Shown here one piece after another: positions 1 to 6,443 of a stretch of DNA of 8,066 nucleotides (positions are counted from its first letter, which is position 1; the number at the start of each line of letters is the position of its first letter). Under the pieces are notes generated by a model. It did not search any database. It had not been told where the DNA came from and worked only from the letters and a program-made list of their open reading frames with translations. A program made the position numbers and the translations under genes. This DNA is from Spirochaetaceae bacterium. GTDB lineage: Bacteria > Spirochaetota > Spirochaetia > Treponematales > Breznakiellaceae. The stretch spans positions 1-8,066 of the forward strand of contig JAITKQ010000048.1 in the NCBI GenBank assembly GCA_031278295.1. Direction: 5' to 3'.

Positions 1-33
1 GAACAAATGTTAAGGTGTTGAACAAAATATAGC
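1..33 (+). promoter_or_regulatory. Possible operator/promoter region upstream of lsrA
   Basis: GAACAAA occurs twice, at 1-7 and 20-26. The first copy sits in a small inverted repeat, AACA-AA-TGTT (2-11), and the second is preceded by TT (TTGAACA). Half-sites of the TTGAACA/TGTTCAA kind are typical of the SorC/DeoR regulator group to which LsrR belongs, so this may be part of an LsrR-type operator. The window edge cuts the region, no regulator gene is visible and no clear -35/-10 pair can be assigned, so this is a weak inference. Confidence 0.3.
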
Positions 34-43
34 GGGGGGAAGG

Positions 44-1561
44 ATGAACTTGGAATTCGACAAAGATAAGGCGGGGGCGGCTATGCTTTCGATTCGGGAT
101 ATACATAAATCTTTTGGCAGCAACGAAGTGCTTCGCGGTATAAACCTTGATGTCCGGCCCGGAGAGGCGCTTGCCCTTATAGGCGGGAACGGCGCGGGTA
201 AGAGCACCCTCGTTAAATCAATTATGGGCGTTTACAGGCCGGATTCGGGGCATATATACATAAACGGCGAGGAGCTTGAATCCTCAAAACCGGCCGTTTC
301 GCTCGACAAGGGCGTCTACCTTGTGCCGCAGGAGCCTATGCTCTTTCCAAACATGACTGTGGAACAGAATGTTTTGACGGGCTTCCGTGAAAGGTACGCG
401 CTTTTGCATGAACGACTCAGCGCGCTGATGAATCAACTGGGATGGAAACTTGAGCTTAGGCGCAGCGCACGTACACTTTCCATCGCCGAACAGCAGCTGG
501 TCGAAATTCTACGCGGACTTTTGCGCGAGGCGCGGGTGCTGATACTTGATGAGCCGACAAGCGCCCTTACCTTTGACGAGGTGAACGCTCTGTTTAGAAC
601 CATCGAAAACCTGAAACAAAAAAATATCAGCATCGTCTACATAACCCACCGCCTGAACGAAGTCTTTATGATAGCGAGCCACGTTGCCCTGATGAAGGAC
701 GGGGTGATAGCGCTTCAGGGCGAAGTTGGCGAGTTTAGCCAGGATATGCTGGTCAAAGGACTCTTACCGGACGATTATTCCGGGCGGAAATTTGAAACAA
801 AAAAAACGCCGCCGGCCGCCGGATCGCGTCCTGTCTTTGAACTGCGGAATTACAGCGGCTACGGGTTTAAAGACATCAGCATTACGATTCACGAAGGCGA
901 GGCGCTGGGACTTTCCGGCGTTGTCGGCGCGGGCCGCACGGAGCTTGCCATGACGGTATTCGGACGGGACGCGGTAAAGAGCGGAAAGGCCCTGCTGGAC
1001 GGCAAAGATATTACCGGCCTTAAAACACAGGATATTATCAAAAAAGGCATAAACTATGTATGCGAAGACCGCTTCCTTAACGGGATTTTCAGGATAACAA
1101 GCCTTGCCGCTAACATAACATCGTCCTGTCTCCGCTCACTGTCCATGTTTTTCCTCAACTTTGCCGCTGAACATACTATTGCCGGCGGCTATGTTAAGGA
1201 TTTTAGGATAAAAAGCGCCGGAATAGAGCAGGAAATAGGGAGTCTTTCCGGTGGAAACCAACAAAAAGCCGTTATCGCGCGGGCCTTGACGACAAACCCG
1301 CGTCTTGTAATTCTTGACGAGCCGACTCGCGGCATAGACGCCGGCGCTCGCGGCGATATTTACGCGATTATCAACGAGTTAAAGGCGCGTAAGGTAGCGG
1401 TTTTACTAATTTCATCGGACATCGAAGAGATTGTGGAACTTTCCGACAGGGTAATCACGATGTTTCAGGGGCGCGTCAAAGCCGAATTTGAGGGAGACGG
1501 GATAACACGGGATAACATAATGAGCGCGTGTTTTGGTGTAACACGCGGGAGCGCCGCATGA
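44..1561 (+). CDS. lsrA: LsrA: AI-2 import ABC transporter, double ATPase subunit
   Basis: Cytoplasmic ATPase that powers uptake of autoinducer-2 through LsrC/LsrD. At 505 residues it is close to the enteric LsrA (about 511). It has two nucleotide-binding domains, as in the ribose/sugar ABC class. Domain 1 has Walker A GGNGAGKST (47-55), the divergent signature LSIAEQQ (145-151), Walker B ILDEPTSAL (Asp169, Glu170) and the H-loop ITH (His202). Domain 2 has a degenerate Walker A, GVVGAGRTEL (from 292), a canonical signature LSGGNQQK (401-408) and Walker B VILDEPTRGID (Asp425, Glu426). The H-loop His of domain 2 is replaced by ISSD. This asymmetry is normal for sugar-type double ATPases. The start at 44 has purine-rich GGGGGAAGG just before it and gives an N-terminal length like LsrA; an ATG at 83 is the alternative. 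The stop overlaps the lsrC start as ATGA. Taken alone it could be a generic sugar ATPase; the neighbouring permeases, LsrB and LsrF make the AI-2 assignment. Confidence 0.93.
   Translation: MNLEFDKDKAGAAMLSIRDIHKSFGSNEVLRGINLDVRPGEALALIGGNGAGKSTLVKSIMGVYRPDSGHIYINGEELESSKPAVSLDKGVYLVPQEPMLFPNMTVEQNVLTGFRERYALLHERLSALMNQLGWKLELRRSARTLSIAEQQLVEILRGLLREARVLILDEPTSALTFDEVNALFRTIENLKQKNISIVYITHRLNEVFMIASHVALMKDGVIALQGEVGEFSQDMLVKGLLPDDYSGRKFETKKTPPAAGSRPVFELRNYSGYGFKDISITIHEGEALGLSGVVGAGRTELAMTVFGRDAVKSGKALLDGKDITGLKTQDIIKKGINYVCEDRFLNGIFRITSLAANITSSCLRSLSMFFLNFAAEHTIAGGYVKDFRIKSAGIEQEIGSLSGGNQQKAVIARALTTNPRLVILDEPTRGIDAGARGDIYAIINELKARKVAVLLISSDIEEIVELSDRVITMFQGRVKAEFEGDGITRDNIMSACFGVTRGSAA
1547..1551 (+). 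promoter_or_regulatory. Ribosome binding site deciding the lsrC start
   Basis: GGGAG lies 6 bases before ATG 1558. The reading frame can be extended to a GTG at 1528, but that codon has no well-placed ribosome binding site, so the ATGA-overlap start is preferred. Confidence 0.6.
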
Positions 1562-2562
1562 AAAAACTGCTACAGGCGCGGGAAACCAGCTCTTTTTCAT
1601 TTGTCATCATCCTTTTTGTCCTTGTCGGCCTTGTAAATCCGGGCTTTCTTGCCCCGGAAAACCTTTTGCTCACGCTGAATTCCAGCGTGGTCTTTACGCT
1701 GCTGGCGGCTGGAACGGCGTTTATCATCATAAGCGGCGAGATCGACGTTTCTATAGGCGCGGTGATGGGACTCTGCGCCGCAATTTCCGCGTCTATGATA
1801 CGGGACGGCGCGCCCTGGTCGATCGCTGTGGCGGCGGCCCTCATAACCGGCATCATCTGCGGCACGATAAACGGCATTGGGCTAATGTTCGCGAAAATCC
1901 CGTCCATCATCATGACCCTCGGCACGGCAGGCCTCATACGCGGCTTGATCTACGTGTACACCGGAGGCCGCTGGGTAGAAAACATCCCCGATGGGTACAA
2001 GGCCATCTCGCAGGAAGCCTTCCTCGGCGTATCGTTCTTTTACTGGGGAGCGCTTGCCGCCGTCATAGCCGGTATACTGCTGATGACCAAGGCGCGGCAG
2101 GGGCGCTATTTCGCGGCGGTTGGCGACAACATAGCCTGCGCGACGCTGCTCGGCATCCCAGTCCGGTTTACAAAAATTTTAGCCTTTGTCATAGCCGGCA
2201 CCTTCTACGCCGTCGCCGGTCTCATGTTTGTCAGCCGCATAGGTTTTGTTACCCCGATGGCCGGCAGCGGTTACGAGATGAAGGCGATAGCGGCCTGCGT
2301 ACTTGGCGGCGTAAGTCTTTCAGGCGGCGTAGGCTCGCTCGCGGGGGCGGCCATAGGCGCGCTGTTCATGGCTTCCGTGGGGCGCATCCTCGTGTTTCTC
2401 AATTCAACTGCCGATGACGATGTCATCACAGGCGTCATGCTGGTAGTGATTGTTACCGCGGACGCGCTGCTGCGGCAGCGTTCCATAGAAAGAGCGCGGA
2501 GGGAGAGGCTTTTGGCCAGGACTAACTCTTCCACAGGAGGAAACGATGCCCGGCAGCCGTAA
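1558..2562 (+). CDS. lsrC: LsrC: AI-2 ABC transporter permease
   Basis: Integral membrane permease, one half of the AI-2 channel with LsrD, of the branched-chain/ribose permease family (BPD_transp_2). The protein has 334 residues (enteric LsrC about 342) and is mostly hydrophobic helices; the first is near 13-30. Family landmarks are ISGEIDVSIG (58-67), the cytoplasmic loop from Gly98 to Thr123 containing GTINGIGLMFAKIPSIIMTL, and AACVLGGVSLSGG (245-257), which contacts the ATPase. Stretches that match remembered E. coli LsrC closely include TGGRWVENIP (TGGKWIEGLP there) and GSGYEMKAIAACVLGG (GTGLEMKAIAACVLGG), so this is LsrC rather than a generic sugar permease. The start at 1558 shares ATGA with the lsrA stop, which implies translational coupling. 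The charged C-terminus is probably cytoplasmic, and its end overlaps lsrD by 17 bases. Confidence 0.92.
   Translation: MKKLLQARETSSFSFVIILFVLVGLVNPGFLAPENLLLTLNSSVVFTLLAAGTAFIIISGEIDVSIGAVMGLCAAISASMIRDGAPWSIAVAAALITGIICGTINGIGLMFAKIPSIIMTLGTAGLIRGLIYVYTGGRWVENIPDGYKAISQEAFLGVSFFYWGALAAVIAGILLMTKARQGRYFAAVGDNIACATLLGIPVRFTKILAFVIAGTFYAVAGLMFVSRIGFVTPMAGSGYEMKAIAACVLGGVSLSGGVGSLAGAAIGALFMASVGRILVFLNSTADDDVITGVMLVVIVTADALLRQRSIERARRERLLARTNSSTGGNDARQP
2535..2540 (+). promoter_or_regulatory. Strong ribosome binding site of lsrD inside lsrC
   Basis: A full AGGAGG lies 5 bases before ATG 2546, within the last codons of lsrC. It fixes the lsrD start and shows that lsrD is read in a different frame across a 17-base overlap. 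Confidence 0.75.
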
Positions 2563-3577
2563 AAGCCCGTTTAACCCGCAAAAACTGTTACGCTGGGAAA
2601 GCTTTCTTGTCATACTGATACTGCTTGAAGCCGCCGTATTCGGCGCTATAAACCCGCGCTTCCTGCGGCCGTCCGTGCTATTTGGCAGCTTCAACGACTT
2701 TACATCGATCTGCGTCATCTCCATATTCGTTACATTTGTGCTGATAACGGGCGGTATGGACATCCAGTCCGGTTCTATAGTGGGGCTTTCGTCAATAGTT
2801 TTGGGCCTTATCTGGGCAAGTTTCGGACTCAACATCTGGCTGGCCGCCGTGTTGACGATAGTTACCGGCGCGGCTTGCGGGGCTTTTTCCGGCTTCCTGG
2901 TCGCTTTCACCGGTGTTCCCGCTATGGTTGTAACGCTGGGCTGCTCGTTCCTGTACAGCGGTTTTGCCAAGACCATAATGAAGCTTGCCAGGATAGAGAC
3001 GCACAAGGGGATCAGCGGCTTTCCCGCCTCGTTCACCGCTTTTACAGGCTGGACTATATGCGGCGTCCCGTTTCAGTTTGTCATATTCCTGTTTCTTGCG
3101 CTAACAGCCCACCTGCTGCTGCACCGGACAAAGTACGGCCGTTATGTATTTTTGTGCGGAATAAACAGGAACGCGGCGGAGTATTCCGGCATAAACAGCC
3201 GTTTTGTCATAATGAGCGCGTACATAATGTCAGGGCTTGGCGCTTCGCTTGCGGGCATAATACTTACATCGTACCTGGGGACGGCAAAACCCGATTTCGG
3301 CAAAGAACTGACGCTGCCCATCATCACGGCGGTTGTGCTGGGCGGTACGTCCATACTCGGCGGCAGGGGAACGATACTTGGGACGGCGCTGGCGGCGATC
3401 GTGATAGGACTGATGCGTTTCGGGCTTTCGATGAGCGGAGTAAGTACCCAGTACCTCGATATACCGGTGGGCTTTCTTTTGATCATCTCGGTCGGACTGC
3501 GGGCCTTGGCGGGAAACCGTATTGTGATTAAAAAATTTTTTGATGGGGTGTTTCCGGCTGTTGGCCGGAGTAAATAA
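2546..3577 (+). CDS. lsrD: LsrD: AI-2 ABC transporter permease
   Basis: Second membrane permease of the AI-2 importer, 343 residues against about 330 in E. coli. It is a BPD_transp_2 family protein with many hydrophobic helices; the first is near 20-35. Recognisable blocks are FGAINPRFL (32-40), ITGGMDIQSGS (67-77), the GAACGAFSGFLVAF loop and AVVLGGTSILGG (262-273). Segments specific to LsrD, compared with remembered E. coli sequence, are GISGFPASFTAF (GIGGFPMAFTDF there) and SYLGTAKPDFG (SYFGSARSDLG). These separate it from LsrC and from ribose permeases. The N-terminus is about 13-15 residues longer than in E. coli and polar/basic. The start is set by the AGGAGG at 2535. The stop is followed within 18 bases by the lsrB start. 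Confidence 0.92.
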   Translation: MPGSRKSPFNPQKLLRWESFLVILILLEAAVFGAINPRFLRPSVLFGSFNDFTSICVISIFVTFVLITGGMDIQSGSIVGLSSIVLGLIWASFGLNIWLAAVLTIVTGAACGAFSGFLVAFTGVPAMVVTLGCSFLYSGFAKTIMKLARIETHKGISGFPASFTAFTGWTICGVPFQFVIFLFLALTAHLLLHRTKYGRYVFLCGINRNAAEYSGINSRFVIMSAYIMSGLGASLAGIILTSYLGTAKPDFGKELTLPIITAVVLGGTSILGGRGTILGTALAAIVIGLMRFGLSMSGVSTQYLDIPVGFLLIISVGLRALAGNRIVIKKFFDGVFPAVGRSK

Positions 3578-3584
3578 ATGTTTT

Positions 3585-3589
3585 GGAGG
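3585..3589 (+). promoter_or_regulatory. Ribosome binding site deciding the lsrB start
   Basis: GGAGG lies 6 bases before ATG 3596. An in-frame ATG at 3578 directly follows the lsrD stop, but it would place this ribosome binding site inside the gene and add FWRKF in front of a normal signal peptide. ATG 3596 is therefore preferred. Confidence 0.75.
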
Positions 3590-3595
3590 AAGTTT

Positions 3596-4672
3596 ATGAA
3601 AAAAATTGCATTGATTCTGTTGGCGCTTGCGGCGCTGACGCTCCCCGTTCAGGTTTTTGCGAACGGCGGAAAGGAAAAAGCGGCCGGCGGCGGCGTCACC
3701 ATTGTCTTTGTTCCCAAGATAACCGGTAACGCGTTCTTTGAGACGGCCAATGACGGCGCTCAAAAGCGGGCCAAAGAATGGGGCTTTGCCGTAAAGTATG
3801 ACGGCAGCCCTGAAGCGGCGGTTGCAAACCAGGTAACGGTTATCCGCAACGCGATTCGGCAGGGTGTTGACGGCATCTCAGTCTCGTCCCTGGACGCTAC
3901 CGCGCTGGACGGCGTTATGAAGGAGGCTATGAAGGCCGGTCTTGCCGTTACAACCTGGGACTCGGATGTTTCAGGGGACGCCCGCACGATCATGGTTTCA
4001 CAGGGCACCCCGGACATACTGGGCAAGATGCTGGTGGACATGGGCGTTAAGTCCCTGCAAAGCCGCGGCAAGAATCCGGATACGGACGCTATTCGCTATG
4101 CGTGGCACTACTCCCAGTCAACGGTTGCCGACCAGAATTCGTGGCGCGTGGCCGGCGAAGACTACATCAAGCAGAAGTATCCCAAGTGGGTAAATATCCG
4201 CCCGGATAACTACTACTCCAACCAGGACGCGGAACTTGCCATCACGACAGGCGAATCTATCCTGAAAGCGAATCCCGATATAGACCTGATCATCTGTAAC
4301 GACTCGACGGCGCTTCCAGGCCAGCTTCAGGCCGCCCAGAATCTGGGTTACGACAAGGCTAAGGTAACGATTACCGGTTTTGCCACGCCGAATTCGATCA
4401 AACCTTATGCCCGCGCCGGCATTCTTGAACGCTGGGGGCTTTGGGACTCAGGCTTACAGGGCGCCCTCGGCGTGTACTTTGCCTACTACCTGGCGAGCGG
4501 CAACGCTGTGAAGGTTGGCGACAAGGTTGATGTTCCCGGTATAGGCACGGTGGAAATACTCCCCAACACGGTACTGGACGCTAAGGCCTATACCGCACCG
4601 GATTCGGGTGTTGTTTTGCTGCCTGAGCGCGTAGAGTTTACCACATCCAACATGGACAATTACAATTTTTAA
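3596..4672 (+). CDS. lsrB: LsrB-type AI-2 binding protein (non-canonical binding site)
   Basis: Exported substrate-binding protein that captures AI-2 outside the inner membrane and delivers it to LsrC/LsrD/LsrA; 358 residues (E. coli 340). It has a classic type I signal peptide: MKK, a hydrophobic core at 4-18, and a likely cut after Ala22 (VFA|NG). There is no lipobox Cys. The mature part is a periplasmic-binding-protein fold like LsrB/RhaS. Using E. coli/Salmonella LsrB as reference, Lys35 corresponds to Lys41 (VPKITGNAFF), Asp116 to Asp122 (TWDSD), and Asp166-Gln167 to Asp179-Gln180 (TVADQNSW). Pro220 and Ala222 become Asn235 and Ser237 (CNDSTALPG). The C-terminal GIVLLPERV-type segment of LsrB is also present (GVVLLPERV). 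Four of six ligand contacts are therefore kept. Non-canonical LsrB receptors with altered contacts have been described in Clostridium and inferred in Spirochaetes. AI-2 is the best ligand guess given lsrF next door; another furanose or sugar is possible. Confidence 0.87.
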   Translation: MKKIALILLALAALTLPVQVFANGGKEKAAGGGVTIVFVPKITGNAFFETANDGAQKRAKEWGFAVKYDGSPEAAVANQVTVIRNAIRQGVDGISVSSLDATALDGVMKEAMKAGLAVTTWDSDVSGDARTIMVSQGTPDILGKMLVDMGVKSLQSRGKNPDTDAIRYAWHYSQSTVADQNSWRVAGEDYIKQKYPKWVNIRPDNYYSNQDAELAITTGESILKANPDIDLIICNDSTALPGQLQAAQNLGYDKAKVTITGFATPNSIKPYARAGILERWGLWDSGLQGALGVYFAYYLASGNAVKVGDKVDVPGIGTVEILPNTVLDAKAYTAPDSGVVLLPERVEFTTSNMDNYNF

Positions 4673-4680
4673 GCTATAAT
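4653..4680 (+). promoter_or_regulatory. Putative internal promoter for lsrF
   Basis: TGGACA (4653-4658, 5 of 6 match to TTGACA) and a perfect TATAAT (4675-4680) are separated by 16 bases. They span the last codons and stop of lsrB. The start of transcription would fall near 4687, just before the hairpin at 4691. This could let lsrF be expressed apart from the transporter genes. It was identified by sequence match only. Confidence 0.45.
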
Positions 4681-4690
4681 ATAAGACAAA

Positions 4691-4722
4691 GCGGGGCGGG
4701 CTTGCCGTCCCGCGTCTTTTTT
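4691..4722 (+). terminator. Intrinsic terminator/attenuator between lsrB and lsrF
   Basis: A 9-bp stem pairs GCGGGGCGG (4691-4699) with CCGTCCCGC (4705-4713), with one G-U pair and a 5-base loop. It is followed by GTC and six T (4717-4722), the form of a Rho-independent terminator. The T run ends directly at the lsrF ribosome binding site (GGAGG, 4723-4727). It may reduce read-through from lsrB into lsrF, or act as a leader structure on a transcript from the internal promoter. Confidence 0.6.
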
Positions 4723-4731
4723 GGAGGAAAC

Positions 4732-5616
4732 ATGGCGGATTTAGAAGGTGTAAAGGCGGAAAAAAATTACCATACCGGCGAGCCTTTCGCCGTCAAAGGC
4801 AATTTTCATGTCAAAGGGATGGCGAATCAGGAATGGGGCATAAAGAAACGCCTGTCGAATATATTTAACCCCCGCAGCGGAAACACGGTTATGTTCGCGT
4901 TCGATCACGGCTATTTCATGGGTTCCGTTTCAGGACTGGAGCGGCTCGACCTGCTGATTCCCAGGTTGCGGGATCATGTCGATGTGCTGATGGCGACTCG
5001 CGGCGCGCTCCGTACCAGCGTGCAGCCCGATTGCCGCAAGGCTATAGCCCTGCGTGTAAGCGCGGGCAGCTCTATGGTAAACGATGACTTGAGCCACGAG
5101 ACGGTATCTGTTGACATCGAGGACGCGGTACGGATGAACGCGGACTGCATGGCGGTGCAGGTTTTTATCGGGGCGGACGGACAGCTTGAAAGCATCAAAA
5201 ACCTGTCTACCGTGATAAACGCCGGTATGCGCTACAGCATCCCGACGCTCGGCGTTGTAGCGGTCGGCAAGAATATGGAGCGGACGGATCAGTACTTCAA
5301 ACTTGCCACCCGTATCATAGCGGAGCTCGGCGCCCATATAGTCAAAACCTACTACTGCGACAAGTTTGAAGAAGTTGTCGCAGCCTGCCCCGTTCCCATC
5401 GTGGTGGCGGGCGGCAAAAAACTTGCCGAAAAAGAAGCTCTGGAGATGGCGTACAAGTCTATACAGGGCGGCGCTCGCGGCCTTGACATGGGCAGGAATA
5501 TCTTTCAGAGCCTGCACCCTGTCGAGATGGCGGACGCTGTTGGCAAAATCGTTCACAGAAAATTCACGGACAAGGAAGCGTGGGAATACTACAACGACCG
5601 CGTAAAAGATAAATAA
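4732..5616 (+). CDS. lsrF: LsrF: 3-hydroxy-5-phosphonooxypentane-2,4-dione thiolase
   Basis: Class I aldolase-like enzyme of AI-2 breakdown. In enterics LsrK phosphorylates AI-2, LsrG isomerises it, and LsrF transfers the acetyl group to CoA, giving acetyl-CoA and dihydroxyacetone phosphate. It has 294 residues (E. coli 291) with an extended match to remembered E. coli LsrF: an RLSNIFNP block before residue 50, FDHGYF (Asp58, His59), the Schiff-base Lys205 in VKTYY (Lys203 in E. coli), CPVPIVVAGGKKL, and DMGRNIFQS near the C-terminus. The fold is a DeoC/LacD-type TIM barrel. The start ATG 4732 follows GGAGG at 4723-4727; a TTG at 4702 in the same frame lies in the hairpin loop and is unlikely. 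It is the only AI-2 catabolic enzyme in the window: lsrK and lsrG are not seen. A related DhnA-type aldolase is the alternative, less likely given the neighbours. Confidence 0.93.
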   Translation: MADLEGVKAEKNYHTGEPFAVKGNFHVKGMANQEWGIKKRLSNIFNPRSGNTVMFAFDHGYFMGSVSGLERLDLLIPRLRDHVDVLMATRGALRTSVQPDCRKAIALRVSAGSSMVNDDLSHETVSVDIEDAVRMNADCMAVQVFIGADGQLESIKNLSTVINAGMRYSIPTLGVVAVGKNMERTDQYFKLATRIIAELGAHIVKTYYCDKFEEVVAACPVPIVVAGGKKLAEKEALEMAYKSIQGGARGLDMGRNIFQSLHPVEMADAVGKIVHRKFTDKEAWEYYNDRVKDK

Positions 5617-5632
5617 ATCAGCGGCTAGAAAT

Positions 5633-5646
5633 GGGGGGGGGGGGGG
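5633..5646 (+). repeat. Poly-G tract of 14
   Basis: Fourteen consecutive G lie 17 bases after the lsrF stop, between the 3' ends of two convergent transcripts. No gene start lies close to it on either strand, so no switchable gene is obvious. Its length may vary by slippage or be a sequencing or assembly error. Confidence 0.9.
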
Positions 5647-5675
5647 CTACGGGCGCGGCGCACAACCGGGTCCGT

Positions 5676-5700
5676 AAAAGAAGTCTCCGATTCGGCGGAG
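5676..5700 (-). terminator. Possible terminator of the rpe-tmk operon
   Basis: Read on the minus strand, CTCCG (5700-5696) and CGGAG (5689-5685) form a 5-bp stem with a 6-base loop, followed by ACTTCTTTT. It lies about 65 bases beyond the stop of the last minus-strand gene. The stem is short, so the call is tentative. Confidence 0.35.
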
Positions 5701-5761
5701 CAAGGCACCGGCCAACGCTTGCGCGTTGGAGCTTGGCAGTTTGTTCCGCAAGCGCCGCTCC
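5697..5761. repeat. Nested inverted repeats in the convergent intergenic region
   Basis: A perfect hairpin pairs CCAACGC (5712-5718) with GCGTTGG (5723-5729) around the loop TTGC. Outer arms GGAGC (5697-5701) and GCTCC (5757-5761) could enclose it. No T run follows on either strand. It may be part of a small intergenic repeat element or a bidirectional transcription barrier; there is no proof from one copy. Confidence 0.4.
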
Positions 5762-5765
5762 CTGC

Positions 5766-6443
5766 TCATTCGCTTTCCATCGCCTTAAACTTGTCCCTAA
5801 TATCGCTGAGTAGCGCAAGCTCGCGGTTAAGCGTCTTTTCGTAGTCAAGGCTGCCCGCACCCATGCGGGCAGCCTCGTCCTCCCAGAACTGAACACGCTG
5901 TAAGTTGATAAAGCGGAAACGTTTGTCCAAGGCTTTTTCCGCCCATTCTTTCGCGCCGTTCCAGTAGTAAAGCGCGGTACGGTAGCAGCTTTCGGCGGTT
6001 TCAAGGCTGTCAAGGTTCTGTCCCTTCCACGGCGCGTTGTAAAAGTAGGCCTTACGCTTGTTCCACTTGTTTCCCAGCAGGATGTACTGTTCAATCAGTT
6101 TAAGGTTGATGTGCATCATAAAAAGATAGCGGTACTTTTCCCACTGCGCCGGATTCTCTATCAAGGCTTCGGCGTACAGCGGGTTACAAAAATCGGCTGC
6201 CAGGGCTTTTTCCAGCCAGTATATGTTTTCCATCGTGTCGTCCGGGTATTGGGTATGGTGCAGGTGGTAGAGCCTGTAGAACTGTTCCTTGTAGCGTACT
6301 ATGTAAGCGTCAAGCGGCGCGGCGTTCGCAAACAAAATGAGGAGTCCTAAAAGTACGGCAAACGCTCCGGGCAAAAGTGTCGGGCGGCGATCTACTGGAC
6401 GGTGCACCCTTTCATTATCGGCAACAGGCTGATGTTTTGCCAT
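5766..6443 (-). CDS. Uncharacterised exported protein downstream of tmk
   Basis: Not recognised as a named family. It has 225 residues from ATG 6443. Residues 1-25 are polar/basic (ending RRPTLLPG), 26-38 are a hydrophobic core, and ANA|AP (39-43) resembles a signal peptidase I site, so it is probably exported or anchored by one N-terminal helix. The rest is helical and rich in Tyr, Trp, Lys and Glu. Segments such as MENIYWLEKALAADFCNPLY and AESCYRTALYYWNGAKEWAE look like TPR-type helix pairs; this is inference. The start is uncertain: from 6443 it overlaps tmk by 52 bases and lacks a good ribosome binding site. A GTG at 6407 (16-base overlap, 213 residues) is the alternative and still keeps the signal peptide. 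Either way it is translationally linked to tmk. The readable length, clean signal peptide and operon position argue for a real gene. Confidence 0.75.
   Translation of the reverse strand: MAKHQPVADNERVHRPVDRRPTLLPGAFAVLLGLLILFANAAPLDAYIVRYKEQFYRLYHLHHTQYPDDTMENIYWLEKALAADFCNPLYAEALIENPAQWEKYRYLFMMHINLKLIEQYILLGNKWNKRKAYFYNAPWKGQNLDSLETAESCYRTALYYWNGAKEWAEKALDKRFRFINLQRVQFWEDEAARMGAGSLDYEKTLNRELALLSDIRDKFKAMESE

Noticed and set aside
1528..1557. Upstream GTG start for lsrC adding ten residues
   Set aside because: It has no ribosome binding site, adds a polar stretch not seen in the family, and the ATG at 1558 has GGGAG at correct spacing and the ATGA overlap.
2404..3036. Long minus-strand reading frame of 210 codons opposite lsrC/lsrD
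   Set aside because: Antisense to two well-supported permease genes and spanning their junction, with no family resemblance.
3596..3680. LsrB as a lipoprotein, common for spirochaete binding proteins
   Set aside because: No Cys occurs in the signal peptide region; the sequence fits a signal peptidase I cut after Ala22.
4930..5556. Long minus-strand reading frame of 208 codons opposite lsrF
   Set aside because: It lies entirely antisense to a strongly supported lsrF; its composition (many His, Arg, Val) is that of an antisense shadow.
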